Under the pieces are notes generated by a model. That model did no database searches. It was given only the letters and a program-made list of their open reading frames with translations, and was not told the origin of the DNA. The translations under genes were made by a program, and so were the position numbers. Shown in pieces: positions 23,812-34,698 of a stretch of 64,000 nucleotides of DNA. The stretch lies in contig CATQJL010000223.1 in the NCBI GenBank assembly GCA_958299035.1, positions 67,512,371 through 67,576,370 on the forward strand. The letters run 5' to 3'. This DNA comes from Cylicocyclus nassatus. Lineage: Eukaryota; Nematoda; Chromadorea; Rhabditida; Strongylidae. Numbering within the stretch: position 1 is the stretch's first letter; the number at the start of each line of letters is the position of its first letter.

Positions 23812-24360
23812 CTGCTTCAGGGTCAAGCGTGTGATGCGACTGTCGCAACTGGGGTCGTAAAGGGGGCCTACGGTGAGGGGAGGGGTCGTAAGAGGGGGTA
23901 GTTTGGATAAAAAACCGTACGATTGAAAGCAAATCAAATAGCAAGTATATTACATATTCTTTACAATAATTCATGGAATTCCGTGTACCAATGTATCAAA
24001 TAAAAACGAGTGAACAATAACTTGAAACATTTGCAAGCGTAGAAATTCGTTTTATTTGCTGCACTTTTGAAAGATTATGACTTAGTTCTTTTTTTATGGA
24101 AATCGCTATTTCTCCCGCAAAATATTGTCTCAAACGGGGATCGAACCCTGCTGGCATGACTAAAATCCAAAAAATAAACACTTTCAGAAGTTCAAATGCT
24201 ACTAAAGGCATGTATGTGTGGTAAAGATGTTGGATGTACGATTGGTGTAGACATCCCGCTTCTAAAGGCTCACTGAAGACTCGCACACTCGACAAAAGCG
24301 CACATGTAGATCAACGATGACAATCAATAATTCGTAAATCTTTTTGTAATGCCATTTATG
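23812..24360 (-). repeat. Diverged partial copy of dispersed repeat R1
   Basis: Begins with GGTCAAGCGTGTGATGCGA and G-rich GGGGTCGTAA blocks as in the other R1 copies, then diverges. On the minus strand it contains GGGTTCGATCCCCG (~24132-24145), a perfect tRNA-like B box. This is the best hint that R1 derives from a Pol III transcript. Confidence 0.5.
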
Positions 24361-25325
24361 CGGACCTTAGAATTTATACGTACTTTAGATAAGCCCTGCT
24401 ACTGCTGTGCGAAATTTCGTGTTATTTTATAAATTGCGGATTTTCTTAAGATTTTATGTATGGTAGCAAAAAATGAGAAAAAGGGGGTCGTATCTGCGCC
24501 TGATCTATATTTCTTCGGAGCTATTGAAGCTTGTTAGCTGCAAACTTGCTGTAATACAAGGCCATCCCTCTAGTTTTTATCATAAGAATTTCATACTGTC
24601 TTATAACTTCTCTGGTAAGTCACAAAATTTTAACCTCAAAAATCCCAGTTTTTGCTTTTAAGGATCGCATCTAAATTTGCGAGAGCCTGATCTCAATTTT
24701 TTTGAGCTCACTGCTCCACAAGGGCTGAAACTTTTTCTTTGAATAGTCTGGGCGCTATGCTACAGAACCTGTTCTTCGCAGCCTCTCAGTATTTTCCTGG
24801 TCTTAGTTACGAATTTTCAAACTACCGTGCTCATGCATGTTTTTGACGTCGTTCTGGACGGCGCTAAAGCGGTTATTTTCGCAGGAAAAACTGTGGAAGA
24901 GGTAAGAACTGAGCTTCTTAGTCGAAAACATCCTTTGTAGTTTAAGAATGTCATTTTGTTCTCCGTGTAAAAATTTCTGTCGCATACGGGAATCGAATTT
25001 GCTGGCCTGAAGTATGCCTGAAAATTCAAAAGTTAACTTGCGAAATCTCAAACATTATTGAAGGTGTGTATATGTGCTAGAGATGCTGAGCGCATCCATT
25101 GGCCTAGAAATTCTGCTTCCGAAACCTCACTGAAGTTCTCACGCAGGTGTTTTTTGAGATTGACATCGTTTATGCAGGTTACCGCGAGAAATGTGGGCAA
25201 GGGAGGTAAGGGTGATAGATGGAGGAGGGGGAGGGAGGGGAGGAGGGGGAGGGTCGTACGGATGGGTACCTTCAAGGGAGGGGGGTCGTAAATGAGGGTC
25301 CAGGATCGCATCACACGCTTGACCC
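24360..25325 (-). repeat. Dispersed repeat R1, copy 2
   Basis: Reverse complement of 13700-14650. Ends in the GGGTCCAGGATCGCATCACA / GCTTGACCCTG block. Contains the B-box-like segment at ~24985. A 70-82 codon frame on the minus strand is shared among R1 copies but is broken differently in each. Confidence 0.6.
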
Positions 25326-25407
25326 TGTTCTGCTTTGCACTGCTTTGAAGGGGGGGGGGGGACGATAGACTAAAATAAATCGATAACTGTCAGTCTGGGT
25401 GAGATAT

Positions 25408-25891
25408 CTTATATATAAAGCTGAATGTCTGTCTGTCTGCATGTATGTATGTATGTCTGTCTGTACGTATGTGCGGAATAGAAATTTTTATTTCTGAACC
25501 GATCGGGACCAAACTTGGCACACATATACTTCGGGGCAGGGAGCGTGTCATAGGCTACTTTTCGTTATCGATCGATATCGATTTTATCGATTTTTTGCAA
25601 AATTTGAGCTAGGGGGCTGGGATTTTGCACAGGGGGGTAATCGAACATGCTGATCACCCCCGTGGGGATTTTGCACAGGGGGGTAATCGAACATGCTGAT
25701 CACCCCCGTGGGGGTGATCAGCATGTTCGATTACCCCCCTGTGCAAAATCCCAGCCCCCTAGCTCAAATTTTGCAAAAAATCGATAAAATCGATATCGAT
25801 CGATAACGAAAAGTGGATTATGACACGCGCTCCCTGCCCCGAAGTGTATGTGTGCAAAGTTTGGCCCCGGGCGGAGCCGGGTTTGCCATCT
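25408..25891 (+). mobile_element. Non-autonomous Helitron-like element with a palindromic core
   Basis: The 5' end TCTTATATATAAAGCTGAAT is followed by TGTCTGTCTG tandem motifs. The 3' end has a GC hairpin (CCCCGGGCGGAGCCGGG) 8 nt before a terminal CTAG, with insertion between A and T. This is the Helitron end signature (5' TC, 3' hairpin + CTRR). Between the ends is a ~350 bp palindrome (arms about 25512-25708 and 25709-25862, centre CACCCCCGTGGGGGTG at 25701-25716), with one arm segment duplicated in tandem (GATTTTGCACAGGGGGGTAA at 25621 and ~25669). No helicase is encoded. Confidence 0.75.
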
Positions 25892-26915
25892 AGTTCAAAA
25901 TAAAGTCGAAGCAGATGACGTCAGCAGATAAATCATTCACGGTAAATTTTACAAAAAGTGGTGTGTCAGGTATCATAGCGCACACACCTCCACCTTTCCT
26001 GCCCTTTCAATCTTTTTCAAGCAGCACGTAAGGTAAATTTGCACATAATTCGCCATCGCTTACATTTGAGTTTAATCATGTTTCAGTAATAAGAAGAATG
26101 CTGGTTTAGTGGTAGATAAAAAATGGTGGAGGTGAGTGATCTTATTTTCTATACTACGGGCATTCAACAGATAACACATCTTACAAGTCAGTTTTTGGAA
26201 AAATTCTTATGCGGGATATCAGTGGCCCTAATGGCCTCTCCTTTATATACAATGAAAGTACGCTTACCTTCCTTTTGGTTCAATTTCCTGGCAGTATTTC
26301 GAACTCTCTATCACTTGCTCGTCCTTCAGGCGTCATTGATTTGCGCACGCATTTGTAGATCAAACTGTCTTTGAGCCGACTACATTTAGAGAGCATCTCT
26401 AAATAGAAGAAACGACTGGGAAAAACACATTTAACTTCGGACCGCGAAATCGAGCGCGGCGAAAAAGAGCACTCTTTCAACCGTTAGCCAACAAAGGGAC
26501 CTTATTTTGAAGACTGTGCGCTACATCTGTAATGACCATGTCGCATCAGCTCCATACCCAAAGCTCTGAGTGACTTCGAAGTGTTTGAATTTTGCCACTT
26601 GAGAAGGACTTCTGTGCTTTTCTGAAATATAGGAACAAGAACCTACTTTTAATAGTATCCAAAAGTATCTATGCTGTGGACGGTACACATCAGTATTGAA
26701 ACTACGGTTTTTCTCTTTGATATCGAAGCAAAGGAAAGTTGCGATGTCGCACGCGTCGTTCGCGTTGCCGCACCTCATTGCAACTGTTGTTCGATTTCTG
26801 CTCATATCTCCTAAACAGATATCGGCGGCACAACTGTACAGAGTGGATTGAAAAGGAGAAGCTTGGATCTTCGAATTGATGACCTTGGACTAAAAGGAAA
26901 CCTCCTGTAAACGTC
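25892..26915. other. Spacer sequence without recognisable gene
   Basis: Open frames at 26123-26374 and 26521-26805 have no identifiable domain. A TACTACGGGCATTCAACAGAT-like region (~26150) is unremarkable. Nothing supported. Confidence 0.4.
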
Positions 26916-26916
26916 A

Positions 26917-26979
26917 AGAAGATCCTTCAAAGCAGAGTGCTGCACCATGTGCAGCACCCTGCTTTGAAGGATCTTCTTA
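26917..26979. other. Near-perfect 30-bp hairpin
   Basis: AAGAAGATCCTTCAAAGCAG, one mismatch, GTGCTGCAC, a 3-nt CAT loop, then the full complement. It marks the 3' limit of the minus-strand ORF1 fragment next to it. The tiny loop argues against a microRNA precursor and for a snap-back DNA event. Confidence 0.6.
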
Positions 26980-26984
26980 CAGGG

Positions 26985-27389
26985 TCCGAAACGTGTTAAT
27001 CAAACGTGTTTTCCCCTCCCTGGCCCTCCCCATTCTATAAATTTGTGTGGGCCGCGATTCTACGTTCCAAGTATTGAGCATACCGAGAACAAAGTTCTTA
27101 TGCCCTTGGCGTGACAGATGATGAGTCGGGGTTACCTTCTGAGACCCATAAATCACAACAGATCTGTCACGCTCTTCGGCCTCCACAAGTTTATTGGAAG
27201 GAGAAGGTAACTTACTGAGTCCTCGAAAAGAGAGGCTTCGGGTGCCTTCGTACGGATAATAGACTGAATACGTTCCAGGAGGTCCACTGCTTTTTCATCC
27301 ATTAGTGGAAGAGTCTTGGTTACCAAGGGAGAAGAGGGCTTCCGTTTTTTTGGAAGTTGTGACAATTGTGACGAAGGAGTGGTGATCAT
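26985..27389 (-). pseudogene. CR1-like LINE ORF1 fragment, inverted copy
   Basis: Minus-strand counterpart of 22918-23235, extending further. The N-terminal Ser/Pro/Lys region and the DEKAVDLLERIQSII segment (27389-27153) are followed, after the same frame break, by VEAEERDRSVVIYGS and then NVESRPTQIYRMGRAR..RLINTF. The last segment matches the central part of nematode CR1-type ORF1 proteins, where a conserved YRMG motif precedes a basic stretch. The frame then meets a stop directly before the hairpin at 26917-26979. No downstream EN-RT follows in this orientation. Pseudogene by frame break and truncation. Confidence 0.6.
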
Positions 27390-28190
27390 GGATGCGTATC
27401 AATGAAAAAACGCACCGCTCAGCGTGACTGCGAGAGGGAATGCAAGCATACCGATATAGTAAAATTATAAGAGAGATAGCAAATTTTTCTTGCTTTCATT
27501 GCATTTTCTGATGCGATTGTAAAAGATGGATGAACCGTTATTTTTTGCACGCTCGTTCATTGAACAGCCATATCTCTAAGAAAATGCCATCATTTACTTT
27601 TAGCTCTATCTAATTGAATTTCCTCCATGGGAATGTTTTTCGAGCCCCCAATGCGATGAAAAAAATTTTTGCTAAGCTTAAAGTGGGTAGAGCATGAGCT
27701 TACATGTATAGCAGTTCTGAGTTTTCTTGTTCTGTGGAAAATGAAATCAGTTAAAGGGCATCTAATTTTCTCGATTGCGATGAGAAAGAAACAACAGCAG
27801 GCTGCTATAAAGAACGGATGTAACCAGAGATTAGGGAATCAAGAAAAGGAAGAGGGAAAAGGAAAGATTCGATAGAACTGCCTTACTCACAGCAAAGATA
27901 GCGCTTTCTGGTTAGAGAAAAAATAGGTAATGTGGAAAGAGAAAGGGCAAGAATTAGCACTTCGTCCTCTTCTTGAATGTTTTTTTTCATTTATTTCAAA
28001 GCATGATTTTCGAACGAACAAAGGGATGATTTTTGAATTAGTTGTTGAAAAACCAAGACGGAAGCCAAAGCTCCATTGTTCTTGTGAAGAAAGTTCGAAG
28101 TTGTCAAAATGAAATAGATACACTTTTAACGCAACGAGTATCATGAAAAGGAGATGCACTAAGCATAACATAGAAGGTCTTCTGACTAGT
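27066..28190. repeat. Inner inverted repeat, right copy
   Basis: Reverse complement of 22060-23225. It runs up to the left pLTR of the Penelope-like element, so the outer end of this repeat and the retroelement boundary coincide. Confidence 0.8.
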
Positions 28191-28435
28191 TTCTTTAGCA
28201 GCGTCCAAGATTGGTACAGATATTTATTCCACATTATATAGAACTGACGTTTCGGCAAACTCGCCTTCTTCAGAGTCTGAAAAGTCGAAAACACATAAGT
28301 GAACTATCCGATCAAACACCTTATCGACTACAGAAAAGAGCCCAACCCTTTAGACAAGCAACAGTATCAACCAAAACGCAAGATTAAGCCAGTGCTCACC
28401 TTAACAGATGATAGATTTGGTGGGTGCAGACCACT
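28190..28435. repeat. Penelope-like element, left pLTR
   Basis: Inverted relative to 29870-30110. Shared blocks include TGGTGGGTGCAGACCA (~28418), CTCACCTTAACAGATGATAG, TCGACTTTTCAGACTCTGAA on the complementary strand, and ATTCCACATTATATAGAA/CTGTGGAATAAATATCTGT. Inverted or partial pLTRs are a known feature of Penelope-like elements. Confidence 0.7.
28242..28277 (-). ncRNA. Hammerhead-ribozyme-like motif in the pLTR
   Basis: Minus strand, 5' to 3': GACT (stem I), CTGAAGA (core, position 7 is free in the hammerhead), A + GGC-loop-GCC (stem II), GAAAC, GTC (cleavage triplet), AGTT (stem I partner of GACT). Penelope-like elements are known to carry minimal hammerheads in their pLTRs. Stem I is 4 bp and there is one extra A before stem II, so activity is uncertain. 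In the other pLTR (30026-30062, plus) the stretch after GAAA is TCAG instead of CGTC, so that copy is broken. Confidence 0.45.
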
Positions 28436-28504
28436 TATGTCAAAAACTGTACTGCATTACTTTTATATCAATCTAGTGACCCGGTCCTGACTTGACCTCA
28501 TTAT

Positions 28505-28996
28505 TCAAAAGCCACAAAGGCTCTGATAAGGTGACAGCTCGTTAGTAATGGCTAGGCACTCATCCTTCCGGTTGATTTTTGGACTTTGGGCGGCTATCCA
28601 AAACGCTTCGAGTGCCTTGCGCGCTAGGATTTCGGGTTCACGCGCCAGGATTCGAACCTGCATTCCCACCTCCGCGTCGTCATGGCTGAGCCTGCGATGC
28701 ATGCCTAACGGAGTAGCTACATTGCCCTTGCTGAGACCATCTAAGTGTTCTTTGATGCGCGTGCATAAAAGGCGGCCTGTCTCGCCAATATACGTGTCTC
28801 CACAAGATGTACACGTGATAAGGTAGACAACACCTGATAACGTACAGTCTCCTTCCTTGCCAAACGGATAAACTACACAATGAGGAGTTGTACAGAGACG
28901 ATCATACTGGCGGTTTCGTACCAGTTGCTGCTTAAGGTTTGCAGGAGGAATATCGACGATCCTTATTATGTCGTTGAGGTCTGCTTGATGGAACAC
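28505..28996 (-). pseudogene. Penelope-like element GIY-YIG endonuclease domain
   Basis: 163-residue frame. The core at residues ~57-90 reads VVYLITCTSCGDTYIGETGR followed by LCTRIKEHL, a canonical GIY-YIG motif (V-Y ... Y-I-G, then Arg and a downstream R..EH). Two Cys (TCTSCG) form the CCHH-type zinc-binding linker seen in Penelope-like elements. The C-terminal part (ILAREPEILARKALEAFWI) is also family-typical. This domain nicks target DNA for target-primed reverse transcription. It is in a different frame from the RT upstream (29879-29403), so the whole ORF is broken, although this domain itself is open. Confidence 0.85.
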
Positions 28997-29136
28997 TTTG
29001 CGAACAGCCCTACTAAACTCTTATGAGATGTATGGTAGACAGAATGAGATCTGATCTTCAGCTTCTGATCTAGGCGGACGATGAACCCGGGATCTGTGAG
29101 GACGATGAGTCTCCGTGCTATATCCATTGGATCTTG

Positions 29137-29879
29137 CTACGGATCTAGCGAGTTCCAGCGAGTGCATCTTTTCTTCTCTATCAGAAGAGACCCCTCCGTT
29201 CTAAACATGTTCCCTATGATGGATGCTTTTATTCGTGCAGGATGTGCTGAAGTATGGTGTACTAAAATATTCTTGCTACTCGGCTTTCGGTACCATCTGG
29301 TCTTGAAACGTCTATCTGACAAGCATAACTGCACGTTGAGGAACGGCAGCCATCCATCTTTCGGTTTTTCCCTCGTCATCTTGATGTTCCTGTCCTGGGC
29401 ATTCATGATATTGAAGCAAGAATCAAGTTCGGCCTGAGTGGGACACACATACAGCAGTCGTCCACGTACCGACAGTAGAGGAGAGGCTTGCTTGCCAGTA
29501 CCGGAGCTTCCACCTTGGACATGAAAACAATCGCTAAAGTCGGCGCTAGCCTTTGTCCCATAGCCAGTCCTCTTATTTGCCTGTAATAGTTGCCGCACCA
29601 ACGAAAGATGGAGCAGTTGAGGCATTCCTTAACCAACGAGAAGATGCCTCTGATGCTAAGACCATAAAGATTAAGTGATGACTGGTGTTCTAGAAGAAGT
29701 TCGAATGTCGCTTGCATCGCGGCGTCGTTGGAAACGTTGGTATAGAGCGATTCCACATCGAAAGATTCCAAAACGCACCCTTGCCTTACACTTGTGCTGC
29801 GCAGGCGATCAAGAAGCATTTTCGTGTTGGAGAGATGTGCGGGAACAAATCTGAGCAGTTGAGAAAGGATGGTCTGCAC
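29137..29879 (-). pseudogene. Penelope-like reverse transcriptase (frameshifted)
   Basis: Two overlapping minus-strand frames. The first (29879-29403) carries RT motif A (FDVESLYTNV), motif B (QIRGLAMGQRLAPTLAIVF) and motif C with the catalytic YVDD (CRYVDDCC). The second (29625-29137) continues through the RT palm/thumb segment (INIKMTRE-like, DGWLPFLNVQL, WYRKPSS). A frameshift near 29410-29450 separates them, and another separates the RT from the N-terminal frame. The order N-terminus, RT, GIY-YIG on one strand, flanked by pLTRs, is the standard Penelope architecture. Non-functional as it stands. Confidence 0.85.
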
Positions 29880-30004
29880 CCACCAAATCTATCATCTGTT
29901 AAGGTGAGCACTGGCTTAATCTTGCGTTTTGGTGGATACTGTTGCTTGTCTAGAGGGTTGGGCTCTTTTCTGTAGTCGATAAGGTGTTTGATCGGATAGA
30001 TCAC
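29786..30004 (-). pseudogene. Penelope-like element N-terminal frame
   Basis: 72-residue frame beginning IYPIKHLIDYRKEPNPLDKQ, with a basic region (PKRKIKPVLTLTDDRFGGC). The first ~45 residues are repeated on the plus strand at 28299-28436 because this part lies in the pLTR. It overlaps the RT frame in a different register. Function of the N-terminal domain in this family is not established; it precedes the RT fingers. Confidence 0.6.
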
Positions 30005-30110
30005 TTATGTGTTTTCGACTTTTCAGACTCTGAAGAAGGCGAGTTTGCCGAAATCAGTCTGTATACTGTGGAATAAATATCTGTACCAATCTTGGACGCT
30101 GCTAAAGAAA
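29870..30110. repeat. Penelope-like element, right pLTR
   Basis: Inverted copy of 28190-28435, ending near GCTGCTAAAGAAACTAGTC (~30095-30115). Contains the degraded hammerhead-like copy at 30026-30062. Confidence 0.7.
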
Positions 30111-30179
30111 CTAGTCAGAAGATTCAAACTATGCCAAGATTTATGGATAGTCGAACATGGATTCATACTCAGATAATCG

Positions 30180-30660
30180 CCGAGGGCAGGCGGTCCGCAA
30201 ACTCGCACTTTTCTGCAAGCGGTCAGCAGGATTTTGGGGCGTGGCCAAACCTTCAGCGGGCGGTACTCCCTTTACTGTCACATATTCTGCCCGCGGGCAG
30301 CAATACGGCATTTTTGGCAAGCGCTCGGCAAATAATTTCTTTCAGCGAGCGCTGGCCAAACTTTCAGCAAGCGCTCGAAGTCTTTTTACGCATTTTCGGG
30401 CGTACGTCGAGCACAGGTAAGACTCTGTGTGGTAGAGGTGTCACCGTTGGTTTAATTACTCAAGTTTGAGGTACTTTTTCTCAGCGGAAAGTACCTGGGG
30501 GCTGCGCGGTCCTCCAAAGGACCGTGCGGCCCTCGAAAATTTTGCATATTCTCGCTGAAAGTCCGCGAGAATGCGGCCACTACGCCGCAGCTAATCTATA
30601 AGGAAACCGCGATTGTTCTCCAAGCATTCGTCTAAAATTTCGTCTAAAACTTACTCCATA
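30180..30660. other. Segment with imperfect GCGCTCGGC-type repeats
   Basis: GC-richer than the neighbours, with related words (GCAAGCGCTCGGC, GCGAGCGCTGGCC, GCAAGCGCTCG) at 30315-30390 that could fold. No gene recognised. It lies between the Penelope-like and CR1-like elements. Confidence 0.4.
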
Positions 30661-30665
30661 CTTCT

Positions 30666-31531
30666 CAAAAGATTAAAGTGCAAATGTATGCAGATGATAT
30701 AAAGATATACGAAATGTACGATGCAGAAGATCGAATTGAGGTTCAATCAGCTTTACAATTGTCTCTTTCCAATCTGGTTGAATGGGCAACAACTTGGAAT
30801 TTAACACTCAATCTTGACAAGAGTTGCGTACTGCATGTAGGAAATGGTTGTGCAAGTACTTGTGTGGTTGAGGATCTTGCGTTGAGGTCATGCGGCTCAG
30901 CTAGGGACCTGGGAGTGCTTGTTGATGCTAAACTAAAGTTTTCTGAACATATCGATGCTGCTGTCAGAAAGGCTTACACCTCCTTATTCGTGCTGCTGCG
31001 CACCGTAAGGAGTAACTCGCCTGCACTAGTGACGCGTCTCTACAAAGCCCTCATTCGCCCCCATCTAGAATACTTCCAAGTTTGGAATCCTGCCCGGAAA
31101 AAAGATATTTGTAAAATAGAAAAAGTGCAAAAAACATTCACGCGTCTCTTGTACAGGCGACTTTATTCTGATAACAGTATACCAGATTATAATGTACGGC
31201 TTAGAATGTTCAAATTACATAGTCTTTCTTTTGTCGCAATCTTTCAGATTTAGCGTTTTGTTTTCAAGTTTTAAAGGGTGAAAATCGGTTGAAGGCAGGT
31301 AAATATTGGATGTTCATGCCAGCTAGTGAAAGGTCGGGAGGATTTAATTTGCACTACGCCAAAGTCAAAAAGCACAATCTTGCAAAAATGCACAGTAACA
31401 TATTTTGCAGGTCTGCCAGATGGTTTCAGCGGTTGCCTATGGATGTTATGTGTTCTCAGACTGCACGCTCCTTCAGGGCTAAGTTGATGAGAGCTGACAC
31501 ACAGTTTGCATCCCTAAGCTTTTTGGAATGA
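30666..31531 (+). pseudogene. CR1-like LINE reverse transcriptase C-terminal fragment
   Basis: A frame at 30678-31253 starts at RT motif C (QMYADDIKIY), then motif D/E region (WNLTLNLDKSCVLHVG), RDLGVLVDAKLKFSEHI, and the C-terminal LYKALIRPHLEYFQVWNP..KKDICKIEKVQK segment. This is the usual tail of CR1/Jockey-type RTs. After a frameshift near 31250 it continues at 31289-31531 (FCRSARWFQRLP...SFRAKLMR). The element is 5'-truncated inside the RT, as expected for incomplete target-primed reverse transcription. It is in the same orientation as the A/T-rich tail at 32171-32197. Confidence 0.8.
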
Positions 31532-32197
31532 TTTTAATTTTGTCGTTTTTCAGTTACCAGTTCTTTATCTTCTTGGCTTTATGACTGTTGGTATTACTAG
31601 CATGTCGGTTTTCGGTCCGCACGGTCATTTTTCGGAGCCGAGTCCTGGTGTTCTTCAGTTGCAGCTTGATTCTGTAGCCTGGTTTTATTTATTAGTTGTT
31701 ACTAACCATAAGCATCATTAACTAACAACTGAACCAGCCCGGCTCATTCGTAATCAGTTTTATCACACCTTATTGCCTTAACGAAGCCTAGTTTCCCATC
31801 TAGGGCACTCCAAATTGTATCCGCCTAATGAAGTGCCTTCTTGAGTAGTTGGTGGATGTTTACTCTGCCACTCTTGATCTGAATCTTGCTTCCTCTAAAA
31901 TTTAATCTTTAATGGGGTCAGGTCAGCTAGCCTTACCGGCGGGCTCGTTGACACCCAAAAATGGGGCATCTTTGATTTTAGAGTGTGCAAGATTCATGTG
32001 ATTGTTTTTTGATCAAGTTACTTTCGTTCAACTTTACAAGCCGGGTCTAGAGCTTCGAGTTCTGTTTCATTCCGTATTTTCTTTTATCTTCTTTTGCGGC
32101 TGAGAACTGGCTGGTCTCATTGTTTGTTTGGATCTTCTTTTATTTCTTTGCTTTGGTGCACCTCGAGTGTATTTATAAAATAAAATAAATAAAAAAA
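31532..32197 (+). mobile_element. CR1-like LINE 3' untranslated region and A-rich tail
   Basis: From the RT stop to a TAAAATAAATAAAAAAA tail. The tail abuts the inner end of the right inverted-repeat arm (32195-32198), so LINE insertion and the edge of palindrome homology coincide. Confidence 0.65.
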
Positions 32198-34698
32198 CCT
32201 GAGATAAGACAACTATACCGAAAAACCCGAATAAGTGAGAGACTTTATGCAACTGGAAACGTTCTCATCTACACCGAAGCAAAAGCATTTTCAAATGATC
32301 TACTATTTTTAGTGTGGTATTTGAGCTTGGAATTAGCTAGCACAATATTGCTATGAATCCGGTTTTTTTGAGCTGGAGCGATATGTTGGGCTTCCCATTT
32401 CAAAAGCAATGCTAAGCGTTAGTAACATTATTTGTTAAAATCGAGAATGCTCCATCACTCGTAACATTTCAACTATACTTGAACTCAACTCATTGAAAAG
32501 CACCAATCAACAGCTAGAAACTATTTTGTCTACTACGTGCTTCAGAGATGCCCCTAAATTTACAAGTAACAGTAACAGTAACATAATTAAAACAGTTCTT
32601 AAGATGGAACATCGCAAATAAACTAGGCGTGAGTTAACACATTGTGTTATCACGTACACTTCAGTACTGTAAGACGTTACGCTGCTTCAGGTTGAAGTTC
32701 TATATAATATTCAAGGAAAACCTTTTCTAACCTCAAACCGTCCTTCACTAGCAGCGGTTACCTTACCGTAGGTCACAGTCGTCGAAACAAGGCTTGAAAC
32801 CTCCTTTACTGAAAAGTGGTAGGGAAACGAACTCTGCCACTTCAAGCCGATTTCGGACCACTGGTCCCTTCGCGGTGTTGTTGGATGTCGTTGAAGACCA
32901 TAATTTGCGGAAGCGGCGCTGTTATGTATGTTACCAGCTGCTCTATGTCTGCTACGCGGCAGGTTCGGCTGGTATCGGCAGCTTAGCCTCCCTGTCTTCC
33001 GTTCCACTCGGCATTGTGCAAATGTGAAAATTTGCTAGTAAACTTGTTAGTTTGCACGAAACACTTCGTCTCTAAACCTATGTAGGAGGTTGATCGATGA
33101 GCACTTTGGCCTCTCAATCAAATTTGTGTTAAAATTCCAAGCAACAGACAATGCACAGTTAACAACACAGAAAGGCTGGATGTGTCCGATGACATGTGTA
33201 AGGTCTGTGTCCATGCCACAGACATGTTAATTTTTCCATGTTCATTCACCTCACATGTGTCCCATGTCCCATGTAAGGTGTATGACGGTATCACGGTGTT
33301 GGATGTGGAAGCATTCAGAGGAAGTAAGACGTGAAAAAGGCGTCAGGGTATGAAGAAAAGATGGGAGGGGGGGGGGGATTATAAGGGTGTGACTGTCATT
33401 GGATTGATATGATTGGGGGGGGGGGGGGGGGGAGCTGTAGTCGAGGTGGTGCTGGTAATATTGATGGCATGGTATTCCTTGACAGTATGACTGTATCCTC
33501 CCCCCCCCCCCCCCTCCCCCTCCCCCATTGCGCAGAATTCAAGCACACCGAGATACTGTATCATTGTACACCTGTCGGCATATAAAGAGGCCCTGCCAAG
33601 CATAATGAATACCATTCTCGTAAATATCATGTCAAACAATTCCTGTTGACCAAAATTCAGGGCAATTTTCCAAATGTAGGTCCATTCAAGTAAAGGGCCA
33701 ATTTCAACCAAAATCAACTTTTCGGAAATATAATGTGTATGTGTGTATAGTGTTGAAATTAAAAACAAAAATTGTTGTGAACATCTTGATGTCTTTGTTG
33801 ATTTATAAGCTAAACACATTTTTCAATAAGTTGGTCACTTTTTGCATTGGCATTTTCTCTGCCTTGGTCCACCGGGAAAGTGGCGGCAGCCACAAAAAAT
33901 TTCAAGAACAAAGCAGTTATGTACAACTACAAACAAGTCATCTATATAACTCATGTAAGTAACTTTCAAGAGAGGGCCACCCTGCCCAGGTCCTCCTCCC
34001 CCTCGGTCCGCCACTGATAGGCGACTGTTTGACACATATATCGTCCGTTAAAAATTTTGTGGCAAAATCTATGGATTACGACACAATCCCAAAAAAAGGT
34101 GTGGCTGTCACACGTGTTTCGGGCTTGTGCTACATTCCTTAATGTCACGCAAAACTCAGAACGAACCAAGTATCACGAACTAATCTTGTAGTTTTCATAA
34201 AATTGGTTTAATCCTGTTCCATCCTTCATTTCTCTGAATAACATTTGCCGAATTGGAGCCACTGTCGAAAAATGCGACCTACGATATTTTGACCGGCTTC
34301 TATTTCATTGTTTGACGGCCATCTGCAGTGGGTTTAGTGCATACCAAGCAGGGGTAACTTGGTCCAGATTCGTTCATCCTGAGCGAAATACGACTGAACG
34401 AAAAGTTAGGCGATAAGGCGAGTTCGGCGAAAATGCGTTGCTATCGTATAGATAATTATTATTTGCTTCAAAAAGTGCACTACTGTATATAGTACTTCAC
34501 ATTTAGTCAACACGACACCTATTTCGTTTTGCACAGATTAAGTAGAAGTAGGAACAAATTACGAAACATTCTGAATTTTATCTGAATGAAAGACATGCGC
34601 ATCTTGATTGGGTAAAATTTAGGGATCTCTAACTCTGCCCGGTGACAATTTCAAAAATTCTAACATCAATCTAGTCACACTTGCACACTATGGCGGCG

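Noticed and set aside
28633..28650. Perfect tRNA B box (GGTTCGAATCC, minus strand)
   Set aside because: Lies inside the Penelope GIY-YIG coding region with no A box or cloverleaf; chance match.
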